This document shows, in pieces, positions 54,497-63,238 of a DNA stretch of 64,000 bases (position 1 is the stretch's first letter; each line of letters starts with the position of its first letter). Where the stretch lies: assembly GCF_900130045.1 (NCBI RefSeq), contig NZ_FQXT01000003.1, forward strand, positions 434,001 to 498,000, written 5' to 3'. The DNA comes from Leeuwenhoekiella palythoae (GTDB lineage: Bacteria > Bacteroidota > Bacteroidia > Flavobacteriales > Flavobacteriaceae). The notes beneath the pieces were generated by a model. That model did not search any database, was not told where the DNA came from, and saw only the letters and a list, made by a program, of their open reading frames with translations. The position numbers and the translations under genes were made by a program.

Positions 54497-55999
54497 ATGA
54501 ATCTAAAAACTACTCTTAGCGCACTTGCGCTTCTCGTGTGTTTCGCTTCCGCCCTACGCGCACAACAAGTAAAAGCCCCTGTTGATACTACAATTACTTC
54601 AACTCACAGTGTGACCATAAAAGGTCAGAATATTCCGTATAAGGCAGAGCTTGGTTTTCAACCGGTTTGGGACAATTCCGGGAATCCTGTGGCTACTCTA
54701 AATTATACCTATTACACCAGAACAGATGTAAAAGACAATCAAACGCGCCCGTTGCTGATCAGTTTTAATGGTGGTCCTGGTTCTGCTTCGGTTTGGATGC
54801 ATATTGCGTATACCGGTCCGCGTATTTTAAAAATCACCGACGAAGGTTATCCGGTTCAACCGTATGGAATTAAAGACAATCCAAATTCGGTTTTAGATGT
54901 GGCGGATATCGTTTATGTAAATCCGGTAAATACCGGCTATAGCAGAATGGTTCCTAACGCAGCAGGTGAAATGCCCAAGCGTGATCAGTTCTTCGGAGTA
55001 AATGCAGACATATCTTATCTCGCAGATTGGGTGAATACTTTTGTTACACGTCATAACCGCTGGCGTTCTCCTAAATTTATCATTGGTGAAAGCTATGGTA
55101 CTACACGTGTTTCAGGCTTAGCCAAAGCCTTACAACAAGGAAACTGGATGTATTTAAACGGTGTGATTTTAGTTTCTCCTACCGAAATAGGTTTTGACTT
55201 TGCCGGTCCAGTAGAGATCGCAAACCGTCTACCGTATTTTGCCGCGGCAGCTTGGTATCATAACGCCTTGCCTCCTGCCCTTCAAAATAAGGATTTAACA
55301 GAAATGCTTCCGGAAGTTGAAAAATATGCTGTGGAAGAATTGCTGCCGGTTTTGGCAAAAGGAGGTTATGCTTCTGAAGCCGAAAAACAACAAGCAATAG
55401 AGAAAACTGCTTACTACTCCGGACTTTCAGAAAGAACAGTGAGCCAAAATAACCTGGCGGTTCCTTTTAATTATTTCTGGAAAGACTTGCTACGTGATAA
55501 AGAAGGTTATACCATAGGTCGTCTAGATTCGCGTTACAAAGGTTTAGACATCGCAGATGCCGGCGAGCGCCCGGATTACAATAGTGAATTGACGTCTTGG
55601 TTGCACAGTTTTACCCCGGCAATCAACTATTATATGTCTGAAGAATTAGGCTTTAAAACAGACCTCACTTATGATATGTTTGGCAACGTGCATCCTTGGG
55701 ACCGCTCTAATAATCACACCGGTGCAGATCTTAGAGACGCGATGGGAATGAACGCTAATTTGCACTTGATGGTTCAGTCTGGCTATTATGACGGGGCATG
55801 TACGTATTTTAATGCAAAATATATTATGAGCCAGATCAACATCAACGGGAAATTTTCAGACCGAATGGACTTTAAAGGATACCGCAGCGGCCATATGATG
55901 TACCTGCGTGCTGAAGATTTAAAAAACGCCAATCAAGATCTTCGCGATTTCATTGAGAAAGCCAGTGAAGGTATTGATCAGGGAGCAATGTATAAGTAA
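54497..55999 (+). CDS. S10-family serine carboxypeptidase
   Basis: A 500-residue exported alpha/beta-hydrolase peptidase (signal peptide ending near LRAQ, residue 23). The family oxyanion motif SFNGGPGSASVWMH (about 89-102) and the nucleophile S199 in IIGESYGTTR are present. The acid and base of the triad are probably D432 in GYYDGACTYF and H466 in YRSGHMMYL. These enzymes remove C-terminal amino acids from peptides in the periplasm or outside the cell. It is a single gene, closed by the long hairpin at 56048-56076. It may act with the amidohydrolase upstream in peptide use. Confidence 0.92.
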   Translation: MNLKTTLSALALLVCFASALRAQQVKAPVDTTITSTHSVTIKGQNIPYKAELGFQPVWDNSGNPVATLNYTYYTRTDVKDNQTRPLLISFNGGPGSASVWMHIAYTGPRILKITDEGYPVQPYGIKDNPNSVLDVADIVYVNPVNTGYSRMVPNAAGEMPKRDQFFGVNADISYLADWVNTFVTRHNRWRSPKFIIGESYGTTRVSGLAKALQQGNWMYLNGVILVSPTEIGFDFAGPVEIANRLPYFAAAAWYHNALPPALQNKDLTEMLPEVEKYAVEELLPVLAKGGYASEAEKQQAIEKTAYYSGLSERTVSQNNLAVPFNYFWKDLLRDKEGYTIGRLDSRYKGLDIADAGERPDYNSELTSWLHSFTPAINYYMSEELGFKTDLTYDMFGNVHPWDRSNNHTGADLRDAMGMNANLHLMVQSGYYDGACTYFNAKYIMSQININGKFSDRMDFKGYRSGHMMYLRAEDLKNANQDLRDFIEKASEGIDQGAMYK

Positions 56000-56047
56000 G
56001 CGCAGGTCCACTATCGCTTAGCGATAATTTAAGAATCAATTAATAAG

Positions 56048-56081
56048 ACCCATAAACACGGCTCGTGTTTATGGGTTATTT
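56048..56081 (+). terminator. Intrinsic terminator after the S10 peptidase
   Basis: A perfect 13-bp stem (ACCCATAAACACG / CGTGTTTATGGGT) with a three-base loop is followed by TATTTTT. It ends nine bases before the HAD gene start, so the promoter for that gene must overlap it or lie upstream. Confidence 0.82.
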
Positions 56082-56089
56082 TTGTAAAT

Positions 56090-56911
56090 ATGGATTTAAC
56101 ACAAGTAAAACTCGTCGTTTCTGATATGGACGGCACCCTTCTTAATGACGAAGGAAAAGTAAGCCCTAAATTTTTTGATCTTTTTAAACAGCTGCAAAAG
56201 CACGATGTGCAATTCATCGCGGCCAGCGGTCGTCAATATTACAGTATCATTCACAAGCTTGACGCAATTAAAGATGAGATCATCGTAGTTGCAGAAAATG
56301 GTGGAATCACGATCAAAAAAACTGAAGTTTTAGATACCTGTACCGTAGATACCGAAACCGTGCATAATCTTATCAAGCAAATGCGTGAGATCGAAGATGC
56401 GCACATTGTTTTATGCGGAAAAGAACAAGCATACGTTGAATCTGATCACGAACCGTTTATTGAAATTTTTCAAGAATATTATACCAAATTCAAGCGCGTT
56501 CCTGACCTCACCGAAATTAACGACGACCATTTCTTTAAAATTGCTGTGTACAGCTTTGGCGGTTCAGAAGAAACTACCTACCCTATTGCAAAAGCTTTAG
56601 AAAAAGAAGTTAAAGTAAAAGTTAGCGGTGAATACTGGTTAGACATCAGTCACTTGGATACTGATAAAGGCCGCGCGCTTAAAATTCTTCAAGATCAATT
56701 AAAAGTGTCTAAGGCCGAAACTATGGTTTTTGGAGATTATAATAACGACCTTGAAATGATAGAGCAAGCTGATTACAGTTTTGCGATGCAAAATGCACAT
56801 CCTAATGTTACTAAAGCAGCAAATTATACTACCAAAAGCAACAATGAAGGCGGTGTAGAGCATATTCTAGAGCAACTTATCGCAGCTAAAGAAGCCCTAC
56901 TCACCAAATAA
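56090..56911 (+). CDS. Cof-type HAD-IIB phosphatase
   Basis: A 273-residue cytoplasmic haloacid-dehalogenase phosphatase. Motif I is VVSDMDGTLL with the nucleophile and acid/base D12 and D14, motif II is in FIAASGR, and motifs III and IV are in the C-terminal part (LDISHLDTDKGRALKIL with the lysine, VFGDYNNDLEMIEQADYSFAMQNAHPNV). The cap domain lies between about residues 85 and 185, which is the Cof (IIB) type. Such enzymes dephosphorylate sugar phosphates, pyridoxal phosphate or other small phosphates; the target is not predictable. Its last 15 bases overlap the end of the convergent yjbQ gene. Confidence 0.93.
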   Translation: MDLTQVKLVVSDMDGTLLNDEGKVSPKFFDLFKQLQKHDVQFIAASGRQYYSIIHKLDAIKDEIIVVAENGGITIKKTEVLDTCTVDTETVHNLIKQMREIEDAHIVLCGKEQAYVESDHEPFIEIFQEYYTKFKRVPDLTEINDDHFFKIAVYSFGGSEETTYPIAKALEKEVKVKVSGEYWLDISHLDTDKGRALKILQDQLKVSKAETMVFGDYNNDLEMIEQADYSFAMQNAHPNVTKAANYTTKSNNEGGVEHILEQLIAAKEALLTK

Positions 56912-57319
56912 CGTAAGCACAACTTTGCGGGCTCCGCCGTGATTGCGGTGCTCGCAAAGATATATACCTTGCCAAGTACCCAGATTTAACCTTCCGTTAG
57001 TGACCGGAATAGTTACCGAAGCGCCCATCAGCGACGCTTTTATATGCGCAGGCATATCATCTGGGCCTTCATAGGTATGAATATAATACGGTGCATTCTC
57101 AGGAACCATTTTGTTCATATGACTTTCAAAATCCTGGCGTACCGTTGGATCTGCATTTTCATTGATCGTTAAACTTGCCGAAGTATGCTTTATAAATACC
57201 TGAAGTTGACCAACTTTAATGTTTTTCAAGTCATCAAGATTACGTTCTATTTCTTGCGTAATAAGATGAAATCCACGGCTTCTGGATTGTAACCGTATTT
57301 CCTTTTGATAAAATCGCAT
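56897..57319 (-). CDS. YjbQ (UPF0047) family protein
   Basis: A 140-residue single-domain protein of the UPF0047 family. Conserved features are QVFIKHTSASLTINENADPTV, DMPAHIKASLMGASVTIPVTNGRLNLGTWQGIYLCEHRNHGG and the C-terminal strand. A weak thiamine-phosphate synthase activity has been reported for E. coli YjbQ, but the main role is not established. It has no signal peptide. It is convergent with the HAD phosphatase and overlaps it by 15 bases at the 3' ends, so no terminator fits between them. Confidence 0.92.
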   Translation of the reverse strand: MRFYQKEIRLQSRSRGFHLITQEIERNLDDLKNIKVGQLQVFIKHTSASLTINENADPTVRQDFESHMNKMVPENAPYYIHTYEGPDDMPAHIKASLMGASVTIPVTNGRLNLGTWQGIYLCEHRNHGGARKVVLTLFGE

Positions 57320-57447
57320 AGCTATTCTTTTGTTGAGCCTACAAATTTATAAAACACTATGCGTTCCTAAGCTTCTAAAGGCCTAAGAAGAAGCTTTCGC
57401 ATTACGATTTTGACTCGTATCTTCGTATTCCATCTAAATTATCAACA

Positions 57448-58458
57448 ATGGCAGCTATTCAAAAAATCACACAATTACACGCGCAATGGGATACACAAGA
57501 TCCTTTTTTGTTTTGTGCTTTTCATAACGATAAATACCCTAAAGGAAACGGTCAACTTGGTCCGGCTACTTCGCTAGCAGGCCGCAATCTGGGACAAGAT
57601 TTTGTTCAGAAAGACGGTTGGGCAATGTATCACGGTTCAAAAGTACCTGGATTTCCGGGGCATCCTCACGTGGGTTTTGAAACGGTTACCATTGCTGAAG
57701 AAGGTTTTGTTGACCATTCCGATTCTTTAGGTGCTGCCGGCAGATTTGGTCAAGGTGATGTGCAATGGATGACCGCCGGAAAAGGGGTTCAGCATAGCGA
57801 AATGTTTCCTCTTATAAATACCGAAGAAGAAAATCCGCTATTACTTTTTCAAATTTGGTTAAATCTTCCTGCTGCAAGTAAAAATGTTGAACCCTATTTT
57901 GGAATGATGTGGAATGAAAAAATTCCGGTAGTTTCGACACAAGATAACGAGGGTAAGCATATTCAAATTAAACTTATTGCCGGAAATTATAAAGACACTA
58001 AAGCTTTAGCACCGGCACCTGATTCTTGGGCGGCAAACCCGGAAAACGGAATCAATATCTGGCTGATCAGTCTTGAGCCTGAAGCAACATTCACACTTCC
58101 TAAAGGTGCTGCCGGAGCCAATCGCTCACTTTACTTTTATGAAGGCGAAATGCTTTATGCTGAAGAATTTGAAATTCCGCCGATGCATCAAATTAAAGCA
58201 GATCCTACTGAAGAACTTGTAGTAAAAAATGGAAACCAAAAAGCCCAACTACTTCTTCTAGAGGGCAAACCCATTAACGAACCAGTTGTAAAACACGGAC
58301 CCTTCGTAGGGAATACCCGAAAAGATATTGAGACTGCTTTTATGAATTATCAGCAGACGCAATTTGGTGGATGGCCTTGGGATTCTCACGAGCATACCCA
58401 CGCTGCTGATCGGGGTAGATTTGCACTTTTTCCCGACGGAAATTTGCAGAAACCGTAA
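57448..58458 (+). CDS. Pirin-family protein
   Basis: A 336-residue bicupin of the pirin family. The metal site of the N-terminal cupin is visible: PGFPGHPHVGFETVTIAEEG contains two His, GFVDHSDSLG follows, and QWMTAGKGVQHSEMFP gives the last His and Glu. Bacterial pirins may act as quercetinase-like dioxygenases or as modulators of other enzymes such as pyruvate dehydrogenase; none of these is shown here. The C-terminal cupin lies at about residues 180-300. No signal peptide is seen. It is a single gene, 108 bases before the secreted repeat protein. Confidence 0.93.
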   Translation: MAAIQKITQLHAQWDTQDPFLFCAFHNDKYPKGNGQLGPATSLAGRNLGQDFVQKDGWAMYHGSKVPGFPGHPHVGFETVTIAEEGFVDHSDSLGAAGRFGQGDVQWMTAGKGVQHSEMFPLINTEEENPLLLFQIWLNLPAASKNVEPYFGMMWNEKIPVVSTQDNEGKHIQIKLIAGNYKDTKALAPAPDSWAANPENGINIWLISLEPEATFTLPKGAAGANRSLYFYEGEMLYAEEFEIPPMHQIKADPTEELVVKNGNQKAQLLLLEGKPINEPVVKHGPFVGNTRKDIETAFMNYQQTQFGGWPWDSHEHTHAADRGRFALFPDGNLQKP

Positions 58459-58566
58459 ATTAGCAGGAGTTGTGTTACGATAATTTTAATAAATTTTTTA
58501 CATTTAATCGTAATTATTTGCAATTAATCGATTATACTTGTATCAAATTTTACTAACCCAACTCCT

Positions 58567-61500
58567 ATGCATAAAACAATTACGTTTTTAGGGAAAATAG
58601 CATGCCTATTTTTCCTTTTATTTAATGCGGGAATTTCATCTAAAAGTTATGGCCAATGTGCCGGCGAAGATGCTTCTCTTACTTCCTGCGACAAAGAAAC
58701 TAACCAGTTTATCGATCTCTATGCAGCACTGGGCGGAACTCCCGTTCCCGGGGGCACTTGGACTGACGAGGACAATAGTGGTGGTTTAAACACGGCAACC
58801 GGACAACTCAACACCTGGCTTATAAATCGTGGTGGAACCTTTACTTATACTTACACGGTTGAAGGAGAAGCAGGATGCACCGATACCGATGCCATTGTCA
58901 CGGTGACCCTTGCTGGTTATGCCGGTAGAGACAACAACAATGCTGTTGCTTGTGAAGATGAAACCAATGTAAACCTTTTTCAATTTATAGGTAGTGGTCC
59001 CAACCCTACACTATTTGGAACTTGGGTAATTACCAGCGGTCCCGCAGGTGCGCTAAATGGGCCTACCTTTAATGCGCAGATTGCAGGCCCGGGAAGTTAC
59101 ACCTTTACATACACAGTGGATGCGCAAGGCAGCTGCCCTGCAACTATGAGCACGGTCAATCTTGATGTGGTAGAAGCACCTGAGGCAGGTACGGTAGATC
59201 CTGCTGTGACTACTATTTTCTGTGAGACCGATGATCTAAGCAGCTTGACCAATTTTAATCTTAGAGATGCCATTGTTGGTGAAGATACTAACGGAGTATG
59301 GAGTGAAGGGTTTCTTACTAATGAAATTACCGCATTCAACGATAGCTTTATCAATATTGAAAATATACGCGATACTTACGGTCCCGGCTCGTATCCCTTT
59401 ACCTATACCGTTCAGCCGACCAATCCATTATGTACGTTGAGCCAAGTTACTGTTACTATCATTATTGAAGAAGTAATTGATTTTTCAAATGCGACATTTG
59501 AGTTGACATTTCCTACTGAAGAAGAGGATATTATTTGTGAAGACATACTTCCTATAGAAGCCATTGCGACTATAACCGGTGAACTGGACGATATTCCTAA
59601 TGGGGATTACGCACTTACCTATGAAGTTAGTCCGGCGCCAAATACTGGTACCGAAACACTTACCATTACCATGACCGATGGGATAGGTAGTTTCCCTATA
59701 AATCCTGACTTTTTCACTGGTGCCGGAGTTGCTGAAGTTCGTGTATTGCAAATCATAGATCCTACTACACAAAACGTATGCGACGCACAGTTAGGCGACC
59801 TAAGTGACACGCTAACCATCGTAGCGCTGCCTGATGTAACAGACACCGAATTAAGTGTTGTACAGCCGTTGTGTTTTGAAGAAAACGGGGTGCTTACTTT
59901 TTCTGATGCTGCCACTACCCCGGAAATTGAGTTAGTTGATGGAGATTATACCATTACCTACACGCTTTCAAACACTAATACTTCTCAAGAATACACAGAA
60001 CTTATTACCGTAGCAGCAGGAACTGCAACTTTAAATTTACTTGCTGAAAACTTACCTACGGCAGACGACTATACGTTTAGTCTTAGCAGCATTACTAATA
60101 CCAATGGGTGTACGACTGCTGTAGAACTGAGCACAACTTTTACCGTATCTCCCAAACCTGATGCGCAGACGCTAGGTGTTACTATTGCGGATACTTGTGA
60201 AGATGAAATTGTTTCGGTAACCTTAACCGATTCTTCTGAAACGCCCAATTTAGCTGATGGTTCTTACGAGATCATTTACGACATTTCTGGTGCTATCAGT
60301 GTGACTGATCAAACTGCAACCGTTGTTATTACAGACGGAACAGGCTCATTTGATCTTCCGCAAGCTTTACTAGCTAATGGTTCTTCAACACTCACGTTGA
60401 CTTCGCTTTTGAACTCAATCAGTAGCTGTGAGGCAGAGAATTTTACAATGCCGACTGCAACTTTCAATATTGTGGCGACTCCGGATGCTACTAACCTCGT
60501 GGGAACGGTAACAGACTCTTGTGAAGATCGCAGTGCAACGGTTAATTTAACCACAGATGCTACATTTATTCAAGATGGAGATTATGTAATTACCTACACC
60601 TTAAGCGGCGCTAATACCTTAGCTGAAACAACGACCAATGTTACGTTTACAGCAGGTGTTGCCGAATTTGAACTTGCTGCTGAAACGCTAGCAGAAGCCG
60701 GAACCACGAGTCTCACGATCGAAGAACTTACCACCGCTTCTCAAAGTTGTGATGCAACAGGCTTACCCATTACTATTGATTTTGAAGTGTTGCCTGTTCC
60801 TACTTTAGAAAATACCACAATTAGTGTGGATTCTGTTTGTTTAGGCGAAGATGCTTTAATTTCTTTTACTAATTCTGATCTTGCCGATGGTAGCTACATC
60901 ATTACTTACCAAGTTGGTGAAGGTACTCTAGCGCCAAGCGAAAATGTAACTTTTGCTGGAGGCGAAGCATCAATTACTATTGATAGCGAACTTCTGATAA
61001 CTCCAGGGTCAGTAACAGTTTCAATAATCAGCATAGCGAATCCCGCATCACTTTGCTTCAATGATACCGCTACTACTGTGTCATTTGACGTAAACCCTAT
61101 ACCTGATTTGATGGACGGTGATCTTAGCGCTTCCGATATTTGCTTAGCAGAAGATGGCTTGGTCACGATTACTTCATCAGATTTAGCTGATGGGGAATAC
61201 ACTATTGATTACGAGCTTGCAGGAGCAAACACTGCTTTAGCTCAAAGCGCAACAGCGTTAGTCAGTAATGGCGTTGGTAGCTTTACCATTCCTGCTACTA
61301 CCTTAGCAGCCACAGGAACGACCAGTATCACTGCGACTTTAATCAGCAGTGCTTCAGGATGTACTTCATTACCTATTGCAGTAAGTACTAGTTTTGAAGT
61401 AAATCCGTTGCCCAATGCAACCGGAGTGACTGTAACTGCAACAGATGTTTGTTTTGGCGAGCAGGTTATTGTAACGCTGTCAGGAGCTTCTGCTTTACAA

Positions 61501-62265
61501 AACAACACCTACTTGATCTCCTATCAGATCACCGGAGCTACAACTTCTGAGGTAACTTCTGAGAACGTAGATATCACTAATGGTGCAGCAAGTATTGTTC
61601 TTGACGCTAACGTATTTACCGCCGGCGGAATAACCACATTCAGCTTGCTTGATATTCAAAATGAAACTTCGGGTTGTAGTGCTACCAATCTTGGGGCCGC
61701 TTTTACTGACTTTTCTGTAGAAGATCCGGCGATGCCTAGCCTGGCAACTAATGGCGGAGTATTTTGTATCAATGACAACCCTACCGTAGCAGATCTTGAA
61801 ACTAATGTGAGTTCGTCTTTCAACATCATTACTTATGATGCTGCAAGCGGTGGTTCGGTAGTTAGCCCTACCACACCACTTATGGAAAATACCACATATT
61901 ACATCGCGGCTCAAAATACCGCAACCGGTTGTGAAGGTTCACAACGACTAGCAGTTACTGCTGACCTAAGCGGTTGTGATTCGGTCTTTATTCCTGATGG
62001 ATTCTCTCCAAACGGTGACGGAATCAACGACGTTTTTGAAATGCAGAATATAAATATTGTTTATCCCAACTACACGATAGAAATATTTAACCGAAACGGC
62101 GCAGTTGTCTTTAAAGGCAACGCTTCTACAGGGTTCTGGAACGGTCAGGCAAACCGAAGCAGACTGGGCGGAAACACCTTGCCTAACGGTGTGTATTTCT
62201 ACATAATAAATTATAATGATGGCCAGACTAGCCCAAAACAAGGTAAAGTTTACCTTAACCGATAA
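58567..62265 (+). CDS. Type IX secreted repeat protein with gliding-motility-type CHU_C domain
   Basis: A 1232-residue cell-surface or secreted protein. A signal region ends near SYGQ (about residue 29). Residues 30-300 hold three PKD/SprB-like segments with paired cysteines. Seven repeats of about 100 residues follow from about 309 to 1050 (each with a pattern like PDxxxxxxVTxxCxxExxxVTLT...DGxYxIxYxxxGA...GxxSFxLxxxxLxxxGTTSxTLxxL). A final domain (about 1138-1232) reads VFIPDGFSPNGDGINDVFE and GNTLPNGVYFYIINYNDGQ, the CHU_C/type B sorting signal of type IX secretion. The last 13 bases before the next gene carry a ribosome-binding-like AAAAGGA. It is first in an operon with PorP/SprF and an OmpA-like protein. 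Confidence 0.92.
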   Translation: MHKTITFLGKIACLFFLLFNAGISSKSYGQCAGEDASLTSCDKETNQFIDLYAALGGTPVPGGTWTDEDNSGGLNTATGQLNTWLINRGGTFTYTYTVEGEAGCTDTDAIVTVTLAGYAGRDNNNAVACEDETNVNLFQFIGSGPNPTLFGTWVITSGPAGALNGPTFNAQIAGPGSYTFTYTVDAQGSCPATMSTVNLDVVEAPEAGTVDPAVTTIFCETDDLSSLTNFNLRDAIVGEDTNGVWSEGFLTNEITAFNDSFINIENIRDTYGPGSYPFTYTVQPTNPLCTLSQVTVTIIIEEVIDFSNATFELTFPTEEEDIICEDILPIEAIATITGELDDIPNGDYALTYEVSPAPNTGTETLTITMTDGIGSFPINPDFFTGAGVAEVRVLQIIDPTTQNVCDAQLGDLSDTLTIVALPDVTDTELSVVQPLCFEENGVLTFSDAATTPEIELVDGDYTITYTLSNTNTSQEYTELITVAAGTATLNLLAENLPTADDYTFSLSSITNTNGCTTAVELSTTFTVSPKPDAQTLGVTIADTCEDEIVSVTLTDSSETPNLADGSYEIIYDISGAISVTDQTATVVITDGTGSFDLPQALLANGSSTLTLTSLLNSISSCEAENFTMPTATFNIVATPDATNLVGTVTDSCEDRSATVNLTTDATFIQDGDYVITYTLSGANTLAETTTNVTFTAGVAEFELAAETLAEAGTTSLTIEELTTASQSCDATGLPITIDFEVLPVPTLENTTISVDSVCLGEDALISFTNSDLADGSYIITYQVGEGTLAPSENVTFAGGEASITIDSELLITPGSVTVSIISIANPASLCFNDTATTVSFDVNPIPDLMDGDLSASDICLAEDGLVTITSSDLADGEYTIDYELAGANTALAQSATALVSNGVGSFTIPATTLAATGTTSITATLISSASGCTSLPIAVSTSFEVNPLPNATGVTVTATDVCFGEQVIVTLSGASALQNNTYLISYQITGATTSEVTSENVDITNGAASIVLDANVFTAGGITTFSLLDIQNETSGCSATNLGAAFTDFSVEDPAMPSLATNGGVFCINDNPTVADLETNVSSSFNIITYDAASGGSVVSPTTPLMENTTYYIAAQNTATGCEGSQRLAVTADLSGCDSVFIPDGFSPNGDGINDVFEMQNINIVYPNYTIEIFNRNGAVVFKGNASTGFWNGQANRSRLGGNTLPNGVYFYIINYNDGQTSPKQGKVYLNR
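59491..61728 (+). repeat. Seven coding repeats of about 105 residues in the secreted protein
   Basis: Units begin near residues 309, 421, 530, 637, 743, 843 and 947. They share a P-D/N start, a cysteine about 15 residues later, DGxYxIxY and a later TxSxTLxxL strand. The sequences have diverged at DNA level, so they are a protein-domain array and not recent duplications. Confidence 0.75.
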
Positions 62266-62278
62266 AAGGATAATCCCG

Positions 62279-63223
62279 ATGAAAAATTCAACTTCAAAAC
62301 TTACGTTTTTTGCAGCCTTTGTCCTTTTTTGTGGAAGCATTTTTGGGCAACAAGACCCGGAATACACGCAGTATATGTATAATATGAGTGTGATAAACCC
62401 GGCGTATTCTACAGTGAATCAAGCTAAATTAGGCGGCCTCTACCGTGCACAATGGGTGGGCATAGACGGTGCTCCTACTACCGCTACATTTTTTGGGCAT
62501 TTACCAATGTCTGAAAGAGTAGAAATCGGTGTCAATCTGGTACATGATGAGATTGGCGATGTGGTGCAGGAAACCAATTTAAATGCTGATTTTGCTTACA
62601 AACTTCCTGTTCAAGAAAATGCAACCTTAGCTCTAGGTTTAAAAGCCGGTGCTTCCTTTTTTAGCACAGATTTTAGCAGATTGCAATTAGGAAGCGGTGG
62701 CCCTGCAACAGACCCCTCATTTGCGCAGAATATTAATCAAACCTACCCTACCATTGGTATTGGAGCTTATTATTTTTCTGAAAGCTACTACATAGGGCTT
62801 TCTGCTCCTAACCTCGTGGCCTCTCGGCATATTGAGGACGAAGATGGAGTCCAGCGTTTAGGAAGCGAGAACACACATTATTTTTTAACCGGTGGATATG
62901 TTTTTGAACCTTCGGCAGATTTTCAGATCAAGCCTTCTTTTATGGCGCGTTGGGTAAATGGTGCTCCCGTGAGTCTTGACCTTAATGCTAACGTAAGATT
63001 TTATCAGCGTTTTGAAGCAGGTATAGGCTATCGTCTGGATGATGCCGTAACCGGAATGGTAAATTTTGAAGTTACTCCGGGTGTTCGCGTAGGCTACGCA
63101 TACGACTACACCACATCTAATCTGGGTGAATATAATAACGGAAGCCACGAGGTCATGGTATTATTTGACTTCGACTTGCTTGGCAAGCTTCCATCGTATC
63201 GCAAATCACCTCGTTTCTTCTAA
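62279..63223 (+). CDS. PorP/SprF-family outer-membrane protein
   Basis: A 314-residue outer-membrane barrel. I chose the ATG at 62279 (MKNSTSKLTFFAAFVLFCGSIFGQ, a signal peptide); the frame is open upstream only inside the preceding gene. Family features are QQDPEYTQYMYNMSVINPAYS (residues 24-44), LGGLYRAQWVGIDGAPTTATFFGHLP and SYYIGLSAPNLV. In Flavobacterium johnsoniae SprF is needed for secretion or attachment of the adhesin SprB; family members sit beside CHU_C proteins and serve them. It is 13 bases after the repeat protein and 15 bases before the next gene. Confidence 0.92.
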   Translation: MKNSTSKLTFFAAFVLFCGSIFGQQDPEYTQYMYNMSVINPAYSTVNQAKLGGLYRAQWVGIDGAPTTATFFGHLPMSERVEIGVNLVHDEIGDVVQETNLNADFAYKLPVQENATLALGLKAGASFFSTDFSRLQLGSGGPATDPSFAQNINQTYPTIGIGAYYFSESYYIGLSAPNLVASRHIEDEDGVQRLGSENTHYFLTGGYVFEPSADFQIKPSFMARWVNGAPVSLDLNANVRFYQRFEAGIGYRLDDAVTGMVNFEVTPGVRVGYAYDYTTSNLGEYNNGSHEVMVLFDFDLLGKLPSYRKSPRFF

Positions 63224-63238
63224 CCTACAACTTCGACT

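Noticed and set aside
59491-61728. CRISPR-like or recent tandem DNA repeats
   Set aside because: The periodic units are long coding repeats that are diverged at the DNA level; no short identical direct repeats or spacers exist.
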